From positions 1 to 12,415 of the forward strand of contig PFIF01000136.1 in assembly GCA_002782605.1 (NCBI GenBank): a stretch of 12,415 nt of DNA, read 5' to 3'. A program made the translations under genes and the position numbers. Shown in pieces: positions 1-5,916 of the stretch; positions within the stretch are counted from its first letter, which is position 1, and the number at the start of each line of letters is the position of its first letter. The notes under the pieces were generated by a model, which ran no database searches, was not told the DNA's origin, and was given only the letters and a program-made list of their open reading frames with translations. This stretch comes from Deltaproteobacteria bacterium CG_4_8_14_3_um_filter_43_13 (GTDB lineage Bacteria > Desulfobacterota > UBA8473).

Positions 1-31
1 CCGTTCACAGTTTATGGTTTGCAGTTAACAG

Positions 32-59
32 TTGGCAAAAATGCTCCAAGCTTTATATA
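32..59 (+). promoter_or_regulatory. Promoter-like element within repeat copy A, pointing to nadE
   Basis: TTGGCA (32-37) and TATATA (54-59) are separated by 16 bases, a fair sigma70-type match. It is the only good candidate I see upstream of nadE in the window. The same element occurs in the inverted copy (5537-5564), where it points left towards the GalT-like gene. Function is inferred from sequence alone; the repeat may simply be AT-rich here. Confidence 0.4.
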
Positions 60-130
60 ACAGCGGGCTTAAGCCTGCTGTTGTAATTACCGTAAACCGT
101 AAACTGAGAACCGTGAACGGTTACAAAAAA

Positions 131-172
131 GTCTGGTGTCTAGAGTCTGAAGTCCGGTGTCTGAATTGCAGA
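131..172 (+). repeat. Period-7 GTCTNNN heptamer array, copy 1
   Basis: Six consecutive 7-base units: GTCTGGT, GTCTAGA, GTCTGAA, GTCCGGT, GTCTGAA, TTGCAGA. The first four bases are held constant while the last three vary; the last unit is a degenerate end block. The same array lies on the minus strand at 5413-5454, and an independent version is at 5641-5684. Confidence 0.8.
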
Positions 173-212
173 GGAGATACGCTTCTTAAAAGAAAAGGAT
201 GGATTTGGAATA

Positions 213-1958
213 TTGCCTCTACTTCGCATTGCTTTAGCACAGATCAATACAACTGTTGGTGATCTTTCAGGAAATGCAGAGAAGATAATCTGTTATATAG
301 AGATGGCGAGGGAGAAAGGCGTAGAGCTCATCACATTTCCCGAGCTTTCCCTCTGTGGGTATCCTCCGGAAGATCTCCTTCTAAAACACCAGTTTCTTTG
401 CGACTGCCAGAAAGCCCTTGAGGACATCGTAACCAAAACTTCAGGGATTACTTGTATTCTTGGCTTTCCTGAGATTTCTGAATCCTTTGTTTATAATGCT
501 GCTGCCCTGATCCACAATGGTAATTTAATAGGCACCTATCGCAAAGTACTCCTTCCCAATTACGGGGTTTTTGATGAAAAGAGGTATTTTGAACCAGGTA
601 AAGAGGGCTTCGTCCTTGTCTTAAACGGCGTACCTATTGGAATAAATATCTGCGAAGATTCCTGGTTTTCTGAGGGGCCGGCGAAGGTCGAGGTTCAAAA
701 AGGTGGCGCCAGGGTGATAGCCAATATCTCTGCCTCTCCTTATTATGCAGAAAGACGAAAGGTAAGAGAACAGGTAATGAGAAAACTTGCCCGGGAGAAT
801 GAATGTTTCGTCTTTTATAACAATCTGGTAGGAGGGCAGGACGAACTGATATTTGATGGCGGGAGCTTTATCCTCGACCCCGAGGGGGGACTCCTGGCCA
901 ATTCTATACAGTTTGATGAAGACATGCTGGTGTTTGACCTTGAGATTACACAAGATGAACCTTCATGTTCAGAGAATTCATTGATGCTTTCAGACAAGCC
1001 TTCATCAGGAGAGGTTCGAATGTTCTCTATCTCTTCGGTTGTTCCCTCACAAAAACAGAAAATTCCTGAAGCCAGAATCCGTTGGCTTGACTATCCGGAA
1101 GAGGTCTATTCAGCTCTGGTTCTTGGGGTAAGGGATTATGTTAGAAAGAATGGATTCCCAAAGGTACTCATTGGCATCAGCGGGGGGATAGACTCTGCAT
1201 TAACTGCCGCTATTGCTGTTGATGCCCTTGGAGCTGAGGCAGTCGTTGGAGTAACCATGCCCTCACGGTTCAGCTCCGAAGGAACAAAAGAAGATGCCTG
1301 TTTTCTATCAGACAATCTTGGAATTCGACTTATATCCATCCCCATTGAACATGTCTTTAACTCCTATCTTGACATACTCAAGCCCGTATTCGATGGAATG
1401 GCGCCTGATGTAACAGAGGAAAATATCCAGGCAAGAATCCGGGGGAATCTCCTGATGTCCCTTTCCAATAAATTCGGGTGGCTGGTGTTGACTACGGGCA
1501 ATAAAAGTGAAACTGCTGTGGGATACTGTACCCTGTATGGGGATATGGCAGGTGGGTTTGCTGTAATAAAAGATGTAACCAAGACCATGGCCTATAAACT
1601 GGCTGAATTTAAGAATAGGCAAGCAGGAAGGCCCATAATCCCGAAGAGTATTATAGAAAGGGAACCGTCTGCTGAGCTAAGACCCGATCAAAAAGACCAG
1701 GATTCCCTGCCGCCTTACGACAAACTCGATGCCATCCTTCGTGCCTATATAGAGCAAGACATGGCTTATACCGAGATACTAAAGATGGGGTTTGATGGAG
1801 ATATGGTCAAGAGAGTTATTCAGATGGTGGATAGAAACGAGTATAAACGTAGACAGGGACCCCCAGGGATAAAGATTACGCCAAGGGCATTTGGCAAAGA
1901 CTGGAGGCTTCCGATTTCCAACCAATACACCAAACTGTACCTGGGTAGTTCATCCTGA
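213..1958 (+). CDS. nadE: Glutamine-dependent NAD+ synthetase
   Basis: Cytosolic enzyme for the last step of NAD+ synthesis: it amidates deamido-NAD+ using ATP and ammonia released from glutamine. The 581-residue protein has the two-domain form. The N-terminal nitrilase-type amidase (about 1-270) shows the Glu-Lys-Cys triad as E44 in TFPELSLCGYPPEDLL, K111 in TYRKVLLPNYG and C147 in GINICEDSW. The C-terminal ATP-pyrophosphatase domain (about 295-581) shows the P-loop SGGIDS (323-328) and TTGNKSE (427-433). Length and motifs are normal, so it should be active. The start is TTG at 213, giving MPLLRIALAQINTTVGDL, which fits the family N-terminus; AAGGATGGA lies just upstream, and an ATG at 200 is in the wrong frame. 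It is a single-gene unit closed by the terminator at 2013-2042; its promoter may lie in the repeat upstream. Confidence 0.96.
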   Translation: MPLLRIALAQINTTVGDLSGNAEKIICYIEMAREKGVELITFPELSLCGYPPEDLLLKHQFLCDCQKALEDIVTKTSGITCILGFPEISESFVYNAAALIHNGNLIGTYRKVLLPNYGVFDEKRYFEPGKEGFVLVLNGVPIGINICEDSWFSEGPAKVEVQKGGARVIANISASPYYAERRKVREQVMRKLARENECFVFYNNLVGGQDELIFDGGSFILDPEGGLLANSIQFDEDMLVFDLEITQDEPSCSENSLMLSDKPSSGEVRMFSISSVVPSQKQKIPEARIRWLDYPEEVYSALVLGVRDYVRKNGFPKVLIGISGGIDSALTAAIAVDALGAEAVVGVTMPSRFSSEGTKEDACFLSDNLGIRLISIPIEHVFNSYLDILKPVFDGMAPDVTEENIQARIRGNLLMSLSNKFGWLVLTTGNKSETAVGYCTLYGDMAGGFAVIKDVTKTMAYKLAEFKNRQAGRPIIPKSIIEREPSAELRPDQKDQDSLPPYDKLDAILRAYIEQDMAYTEILKMGFDGDMVKRVIQMVDRNEYKRRQGPPGIKITPRAFGKDWRLPISNQYTKLYLGSSS

Positions 1959-2012
1959 AGGTTATCATATCTTTATCCACTCGTTTAAAAAAACTGGATG
2001 AATCCCTATAAA

Positions 2013-2042
2013 AAAAGCTCCCCCATCACAGGGGGAGCTTTT
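2013..2042. terminator. Bidirectional intrinsic terminator between nadE and csp
   Basis: A perfect 12-bp stem, AAAAGCTCCCCC (2013-2024) against GGGGGAGCTTTT (2031-2042), with loop ATCACA. An A-run lies on the left and a T-run on the right, so the hairpin is followed by U's whichever strand is transcribed. It sits between the convergent ends of nadE (+) and the cold-shock gene (-) and can serve both. Confidence 0.93.
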
Positions 2043-2065
2043 AAACGCAAAATGAAGCTCAGGTC

Positions 2066-2266
2066 CTACAGCTTCCGAACATTCTCCGCAGCCGGACCTT
2101 TGGGCCCGGCGACAACTTCGAAGCTTACCCGATCACCCTCTGCCAGCGATTTAAAACCCTCTGCCTGAATCGCGGAATGATGCACGAAAACGTCCTTGCC
2201 ACCGTCTTGCTCGATAAAACCAAAGCCCTTTGAATCATTAAACCATTTAACCGTTCCTTCTGACAT
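2066..2266 (-). CDS. CspA-family cold-shock protein
   Basis: A 66-residue single cold-shock domain, a small beta-barrel that binds single-stranded RNA and DNA and acts as an RNA chaperone. RNP1 is seen as KGFGFIEQ (residues 13-20) and RNP2 as VFVHHSAI (26-33), with the usual EGTVKWFN start and a GPxAxNV-type end (GPAAENVRKL). The start is ATG at 2266, preceded by AAGGAG (2275-2280) with 8 bases between. The reading frame stays open further upstream, but that part does not look like protein and covers the leader. Length is normal for the family. It lies downstream of the Pit gene on the same strand but has its own promoter and a ~170-base leader, as cold-inducible csp genes often do. I cannot tell which of the cspA-G paralogues it matches. 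Confidence 0.95.
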   Translation of the reverse strand: MSEGTVKWFNDSKGFGFIEQDGGKDVFVHHSAIQAEGFKSLAEGDRVSFEVVAGPKGPAAENVRKL

Positions 2267-2439
2267 CTTTACCACTCCTTTTGTATTGGGTTCCTCTGTG
2301 GAACCATTTAAAATTTTGCCGAACTTCCGGCTGACAGTCTGTTTGTGTAAACTAAAAACCGCACTTTCCATTACTGAGGATTGTGCGGTCGTCTTCTTTG
2401 TAACTACGGTAACAACAAACAGGTACTGCACATCAACTG
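2267..2439 (-). promoter_or_regulatory. Long structured 5' leader of the cold-shock gene
   Basis: About 172 bases separate the predicted transcription start (near 2439) from the csp ATG. Read on the minus strand, it holds in order: a hairpin with arms ACCGCAC/GTGCGGT (2383-2389 and 2358-2364) followed by TTTTT, resembling an attenuator; a small GCCG/CGGC hairpin (2318-2331); and a GGTTCC/GGAACC hairpin with 5-base loop (2289-2305), just before the ribosome-binding site. Long leaders that refold with temperature are known for cspA-type mRNAs; that this one acts so is inference. Confidence 0.55.
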
Positions 2440-2445
2440 GAATTC

Positions 2446-2474
2446 ATACTACATGATATTTTATGGAAATGCAA
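2446..2474 (-). promoter_or_regulatory. Probable promoter of the cold-shock gene
   Basis: On the minus strand TTGCAT (2469-2474) and TAGTAT (2446-2451) are 17 bases apart. The match to sigma70 consensus is moderate, but the spacing is ideal and its position gives a csp leader of typical length. A tandem 10-mer lies directly upstream. Confidence 0.45.
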
Positions 2475-2480
2475 GCTTTT

Positions 2481-2500
2481 TTATTGTCCTTTATTGTCCT
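2481..2500. repeat. Perfect tandem 10-mer upstream of the csp promoter
   Basis: TTATTGTCCT occurs twice in a row (2481-2490, 2491-2500), between the pit stop codon and the csp -35 box. One repeat length is about one helical turn, which would suit a regulator or an upstream promoter element. It could also be a chance duplication. I see no convincing terminator after pit here. Confidence 0.6.
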
Positions 2501-2520
2501 TTTTCAGAAGGGAAGAAAGG

Positions 2521-3518
2521 TTATAGGAAAATTTTCAACACCACATAAATGGCAGCCGAGATCAGTGCTGATATAGGGATCGTCAATATCCACGCCCAGA
2601 CAATAGTACCGGCCACTCCCCAGCGAACAGCGGTTATGCGCTTCGTTGTACCCACCCCCACTATGGCGCCAGTAATGGTATGGGTCGTGCTGACGGGGAT
2701 ACCGGCAAAGGAAGCTCCAATGATGGTAATGGCTGCCGCAGTTTCCGCGCAAAAGCCACCGATAGGTCGCAGCTTTGTGATTTTCGTGCCCATTGTCTTG
2801 ACGATGCGCCATCCTCCAGCCATGGTTCCCATGGCAATGACGGCATGACAGAGGATGACGATCCAGAAAGGAATATAAAAGGTCGGTCCCAGGAGACCTC
2901 TGTTATAGAGAATAATGGCGATTATACCCATGGTTTTCTGGGCATCGTTCATACCGTGACCCAGGCTGTATACTGCCGCGGATATAAGCTGCAACTTGCG
3001 GAATATCTTGTTTGATCTGGCAACAGTGGAACGGTAGTTGATGTTCAGGACTAAGATCATTATGGCCAGGCCGAGTACCAGACCCATTGTGGGGGAAAGA
3101 ACGATAAAAACGGCTGTTTTTATTATGCCGCCTAAAACAAGTACCGCGGTGCCCCCCTTACCAGACCCGCGCCTATGAGGCCACCGATGAGGGCATGGGA
3201 AGAACTGCTGGGCAACCCGAAATACCAGGTGATGATGTTCCAGGCAATGGCCCCTCCCAGGGCAGAGAGGATGATTCTGTTTTCAACAATGGCGGGGTTG
3301 ATGATGCCGGTACCAATAGTATGGGCAACCTGTACGCCTATCAAAAAGGCAGCCACGAAGTTGAAGAAAGCTGCCCAGATGACGGCATATTGCGGTGAGA
3401 GGACCCTGGTGGAAACAATGGTTGAAATCGAGTTGGCAGCGTCATGAAAACCGTTAAGAAAATCGAAAACCAGGGCTACCAGAACAAGAAAAACAACAAA
3501 GGTTAAAGACTCAAGCAT
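2521..3518 (-). pseudogene. Inorganic phosphate permease (PiT/PHO4 family), split by a frameshift
   Basis: Membrane carrier that takes up phosphate, usually as a metal-phosphate complex with H+. The first frame (3518 to stop at 3132, 128 residues) holds GFHDAANS (23-30) and GLPSSSSHALIGGLIGAG. The second frame (open through 3151 to stop at 2521) holds the duplicated half: GHGMNDAQKTMG and GIPVSTTHTITGAIVGVG. Both halves of the PHO4 inverted duplication are thus present but in different frames. Adding one G to the G6 run at 3152-3157 (minus strand) gives VRGGTAVLVLGG and one 332-residue protein, normal for DUF47-linked permeases. As written the gene yields only the first four or so membrane spans, unless ribosomes or polymerase slip. 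Well-kept motifs on both sides suggest a very recent mutation or a sequence error in the homopolymer. Start ATG 3518 overlaps the DUF47 gene by 8 bases. Confidence 0.9.
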
Positions 3519-4131
3519 TTTTTAGAACGATACCTTCTACAATATTGGAGACATCCTCGCAAACATCCATAGCCTCCTCAATTATTTCAAATATTTCTTT
3601 CCATTTAATCAGCTCGAAGACATCTTTTTCATGTTCAAACAGAGAAGCCATTGTTGTTCTCATGATATGGTCAGCTTCGTTTTCGAGGGTATTGATCTCT
3701 ACACACGCATCCAGGATCATTTTGGCATTCTTCATGTCCCTGAGACCATGAACGATTCTCTTTATCCTTCTGATTGCCTCATTTAAAATCTTGGCCTGAG
3801 CCACAATCTCCTTTGCCGGTTTTTTAACCTTATAAAGGTACATCCTTGAGGCTGAGGCCTCGATCATATCGAGGACACTATCCATCTTGTTGACCAGGTT
3901 ATAGATGTCTTCGCGGTCTAAAGGGGTAATGAAGGTCTTGTGCATCTTTTCATAAGTCTTATGAGTGATATTGTCTGCCTCGTTTTCGATTCCCTTCAGT
4001 TTTGCAATCTTTGGTTCGGAATACTCATAGCTTTCAACCATTTCCAGAAAGAGTATCCCTCCCTCTTCGATCTTCTCCGCGAGTTCTTCAAAATAGTCAA
4101 AAAATTTTCCTTCCCTTGGTATGAATCGCAT
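3511..4131 (-). CDS. DUF47 family PhoU-like protein, partner of the Pit transporter
   Basis: An all-helical cytosolic protein of 206 residues (MRFIPREGKFFDYFEELAEKIEEGG...) of the DUF47/PhoU_div family, typical in length. Family hallmarks visible are repeated acidic helices such as ENEADNITH and ENEADHIMR, which resemble PhoU metal-cluster motifs, and DREDIYNLVNKMD in the middle. Members usually sit next to a PiT permease and are thought to control its activity, as here, where it precedes pit with an 8-base overlap (translational coupling). The start chosen is ATG 4131, with GAGGGAG 7 bases upstream; a TTG directly before it (4134) is also open but fits less well. A promoter may lie in the 120 bases upstream, but I see only weak boxes there. 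Confidence 0.92.
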   Translation of the reverse strand: MRFIPREGKFFDYFEELAEKIEEGGILFLEMVESYEYSEPKIAKLKGIENEADNITHKTYEKMHKTFITPLDREDIYNLVNKMDSVLDMIEASASRMYLYKVKKPAKEIVAQAKILNEAIRRIKRIVHGLRDMKNAKMILDACVEINTLENEADHIMRTTMASLFEHEKDVFELIKWKEIFEIIEEAMDVCEDVSNIVEGIVLKNA

Positions 4132-4196
4132 CAATCAGCTCCCTCAATTTTGTACTTCTCTTTTATCGAATTATCCTGGAAAAAGCAATACCTTTT

Positions 4197-4221
4197 ATCA
4201 ACCTAAATCCATCACCTAATC
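4197..4221 (-). promoter_or_regulatory. Imperfect direct repeat upstream of DUF47-pit, possible operator
   Basis: On the minus strand GATTAGGTGAT (4211-4221) is followed at once by GATTTAGGTTGAT (4197-4209), a spacing of 13 bases. It lies in the 120-base gap between the GalT-like gene and DUF47. Paired direct repeats ahead of phosphate genes can be regulator sites, but this does not match a Pho box that I recognise. No terminator for the GalT-like gene is visible in this gap, so read-through is possible. Confidence 0.25.
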
Positions 4222-4251
4222 ACCCATCTGTATCTGACCAGCTAATCTATT

Positions 4252-5307
4252 TTAGTCCGTAAATACCTCTTTGAGTTGAAAAGCTACCGTTTCAGGTAAT
4301 TCAAACCACTCCTCCCTTCGAAGAAGCAGTTTCTGCCTCCACGTGATATCACTTGTGTAGTAAGGTGGCAGATAACCTCTTGTAACAATCTTTATGCCCG
4401 GCCAGAAGTACCCCTGTTCTTCTCCCAGAGGCCCTGAATAGGCAATAAGATTGAAGGAGGTTACGTTCTGGCTGCTATAGTACTTTAAAACCATGGACAG
4501 CCCTTTTGATAGGTTTTCTATGTCTTCCTTTTCAAACTCGATAAAGTTCGATTTGCCTTCTATAAATCCCTGTACTTCTTTAGTACCACTTGGGGCATAG
4601 GGTACAAGCCAGTGGGTATTACCAACCGTGCCAATGTACCTCTCTCCTTTTTTCTTCTCTGTCTCAACAAGATCAGACCAGTAACTTTTGGAATTTTCAT
4701 TGAAATAACGCCTACTCTCTGTAGCCAATCTCTTTATGGAATCAAAGGGAAAGGCAGTTACAAATAGGTGAAAGTGGGAATGAACAGTAGACGACCCAGC
4801 AGGAAAGAGATAATTACAGCCGAAAGCAGCATGTTTTGCCTTTTTATCTTCCTTGTATACCCTTTTTATGAACTCCAGTGCACAGGTAAAGGTATCAATC
4901 AGGACTTCAGGGGTATATTCATCTAAACTGAAGAAGTGGTTATCAGGATAGGTGAGCACAGCAGAATACCTTGCCAGCCCAAATGTATTCGGGAACAGGA
5001 TAGTCTGCCCAACCCTTAGCCTGCCTTCAGGCAAGATATTCTCCAGATATTTAGGGGTAGCTTTACTCACAGTTTCTTTGCACATGAAACAGCCCTTCCG
5101 TGACTTTTCGATGGTCTGCTTTAGCTCCTCATCATCCATCGCCAAAGACCACTTCGTCCCTGCTTCAAGTGCAGTAATATTAAGATAGGTGCTATCCTTG
5201 GTCAAAGGATCCAATCGGTATTCGATGATCTGTGTGTCAGGTTCAAAGTCCTTCATCGGACTTAAAAACTTACACTCTTCCGTGAACTTCTCAAAGGTTA
5301 TAGCCAT
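4252..5307 (-). CDS. GalT/HIT-superfamily nucleotidyltransferase-like protein
   Basis: A 351-residue cytosolic protein related to galactose-1-phosphate uridylyltransferase and Ap4A phosphorylase. Seen: a CxxC pair (C73, C76 in KGCFMCKE), PDNH with H124, and the active-site stretch GSSTVHSHFHLF with H176, H178, H180. By analogy with GalT, C73, C76, H124 and H176 could bind zinc and H178 would carry the nucleotidyl group. GalT and Ap4A phosphorylase end this motif in Gln (HxHxQ); here the third residue is His, as in HIT hydrolases, so the substrate cannot be read across and I do not call it galT. There are no sugar-metabolism genes nearby. Start ATG 5307 is well supported: GGAGGT with 7 bases between, and a good promoter at 5367-5396. 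It is probably its own transcription unit, perhaps reading through into DUF47-pit. Confidence 0.8.
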   Translation of the reverse strand: MAITFEKFTEECKFLSPMKDFEPDTQIIEYRLDPLTKDSTYLNITALEAGTKWSLAMDDEELKQTIEKSRKGCFMCKETVSKATPKYLENILPEGRLRVGQTILFPNTFGLARYSAVLTYPDNHFFSLDEYTPEVLIDTFTCALEFIKRVYKEDKKAKHAAFGCNYLFPAGSSTVHSHFHLFVTAFPFDSIKRLATESRRYFNENSKSYWSDLVETEKKKGERYIGTVGNTHWLVPYAPSGTKEVQGFIEGKSNFIEFEKEDIENLSKGLSMVLKYYSSQNVTSFNLIAYSGPLGEEQGYFWPGIKIVTRGYLPPYYTSDITWRQKLLLRREEWFELPETVAFQLKEVFTD

Positions 5308-5366
5308 CTTTTATACCTCCAGAGTATTGTTTTTATGATGTCCCTACTGTATTACTGACCTTCTGG

Positions 5367-5396
5367 ATAATACACATAATTCAAATTGAAAGTCAA
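5367..5396 (-). promoter_or_regulatory. Sigma70-type promoter of the GalT-like gene
   Basis: On the minus strand TTGACT (5391-5396) and TATTAT (5367-5372) are 18 bases apart, each matching 5 of 6 consensus bases. The predicted start near 5360 gives a leader of about 53 bases. It sits just inside repeat copy B. Confidence 0.7.
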
Positions 5397-5412
5397 TTTT
5401 AATGTCCGATTA

Positions 5413-5595
5413 TCTGCAATTCAGACACTGGACTTCAGACTCTAGACACCAGACTTTTCTGTAACCGTTCACGGTTCTCAGTTTACGGTAATTACAACAG
5501 CAGGCATCACAACAGCAAGCTTAAGCTTGCTGTTATTATATAAAGCTTGGAGCATTTTTGCCAACTGTTAACTGCAAACCATAAACTGTGAACGG
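5413..5595 (-). repeat. Compound dispersed repeat, copy B (inverted partner of 1-172)
   Basis: On the minus strand this repeats copy A: the same first 60 bases (from 5595 inwards), the same CCGTTCAC...GTGAACGG ends, and the same heptamer array (5413-5454). The centre differs: it has a perfect 20-base palindrome, CAGCAAGCTTAAGCTTGCTG (5514-5533), plus a short duplication of the TGCTGTTGT stretch, and lacks seven bases in the right arm. Compared with copy A the palindrome has changed on both arms at one pair (G-C in A, A-T here), which suggests the fold is kept. It also contains the inward promoter-like pair TTGGCA-16-TATATA (5559-5564, 5537-5542). Confidence 0.9.
5537..5564 (-). promoter_or_regulatory. 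Promoter-like element within repeat copy B
   Basis: Minus-strand TTGGCA (5559-5564) and TATATA (5537-5542), 16 bases apart, identical to the element in copy A. It would transcribe through the heptamer array into the GalT-like gene, ahead of that gene's own better promoter. Activity is not shown. Confidence 0.35.
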
Positions 5596-5640
5596 ATACC
5601 CTTTATCTTTGTATAATCTCTTGCCATTTCCTTCCCCTTA

Positions 5641-5684
5641 GTCTATAATGTCTGATGTCTATGGTCTACTGTCTGAATCACAGA
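5641..5684 (+). repeat. Period-7 GTCTNNN heptamer array, copy 3
   Basis: Units GTCTATA (then AT), GTCTGAT, GTCTATG, GTCTACT, GTCTGAA, TCACAGA. It has the same 7-base period, the same fixed GTCT and the same kind of end (GTCTGAA then a unit ending CAGA) as the arrays at 131-172 and 5413-5454, but the variable bases differ and the MITE-like half is missing. The 5596-5640 stretch beside it holds nothing I can name. Confidence 0.75.
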
Positions 5685-5705
5685 GAAAGATAGAAGATTC
5701 TTGGC

Positions 5706-5734
5706 TTGACACAGTTCTTTGTGGTTGATATATT
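5706..5734 (+). promoter_or_regulatory. Near-consensus sigma70 promoter of the zinc-ribbon/CBS/priA operon
   Basis: TTGACA (5706-5711) is a perfect -35 box; 17 bases on is TATATT (5729-5734), 5 of 6 in the -10 box. Transcription would start near 5741 and give a leader of about 175 bases to the first ATG at 5917, with the MITE-like repeat inside it. It is the best promoter in the window and could drive all + strand genes to its right. Confidence 0.75.
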
Positions 5735-5777
5735 TAACATAAATATTATTAATATTACTCCTGCATTTTTTTGTCTT

Positions 5778-5871
5778 GTCATTCTGAACAACCGTAGGTA
5801 GTAAAGAATCTCATATGGAGTTCCTTCGCTATGCTCAGGACAAGCCTTGTCGCCTTGCTCCTCGGAATGAC
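5778..5871 (+). repeat. MITE-like 94-bp element in the operon leader
   Basis: The ends are near-inverse: GTCATTCTGA (5778-5787) and CTCGGAATGAC (5861-5871). Inside are a CATATG centre, stretches like AAGAATCTC and CCTTCGCTATGCTCAGGA, and a GACAAG-C-CTTGTC hairpin (5839-5851). I recognise the GTCATTCTGA...GAATGAC style from repeats common between genes in many bacterial genomes. It encodes no protein: the minus-strand reading frame across it is low-complexity and spans promoter-leader DNA. Confidence 0.65.
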
Positions 5872-5916
5872 CATTTGTCGGAGTAGGATTAAAAAATGAC
5901 AGAAAGGGGTGAGATT

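Larger units (their letters stand above)
1..172 (+). repeat. Compound dispersed repeat, copy A (inverted partner of 5413-5595)
   Basis: This segment recurs in inverted orientation at 5413-5595. The first 60 bases are identical in the two copies and the last ~80 differ at only a few positions. It has two parts. Part one (1-120) is MITE-like: it begins CCGTTCACAGTTTA and ends with the near-inverse TAAACTGAGAACCGTGAACGG, with a central palindrome around 61-80 (CAGCGGGCTTAAGCCTGCTG, one G.T pair). Part two (131-172) is a heptamer array. No transposase is encoded, so if it moved it did so with help from elsewhere. The left boundary is uncertain because the window starts at the repeat. The nadE gene begins 40 bases to its right. 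Confidence 0.9.

Noticed and set aside
131..172. Heptamer array considered as a CRISPR remnant
   Set aside because: Units of 7 bases with 3 variable bases are far too short for repeat-spacer structure, and no cas genes are present.
32..262. Open frame of 76 codons over repeat copy A, running into nadE
   Set aside because: It follows the repeat and the heptamer array, lacks protein-like composition, and overlaps the true nadE start in another frame.
2267..2431. N-terminal extension of the cold-shock protein by 55 residues
   Set aside because: The extension has no cold-shock similarity and covers the structured leader; ATG 2266 has an excellent ribosome-binding site.
2549..3015. Plus-strand frames opposite the Pit gene
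   Set aside because: They mirror the membrane-protein coding strand; the minus strand holds clear PHO4 motifs.
4252..5307. Naming the GalT-like gene galT
   Set aside because: The active site has HxHxH rather than HxHxQ and no Leloir-pathway gene is nearby, so the symbol would imply a reaction not supported here.
1..5595. Calling the inverted-repeat segment a composite transposon
   Set aside because: No transposase or integrase is encoded and all cargo genes are housekeeping in type; target duplications cannot be seen at the left edge.
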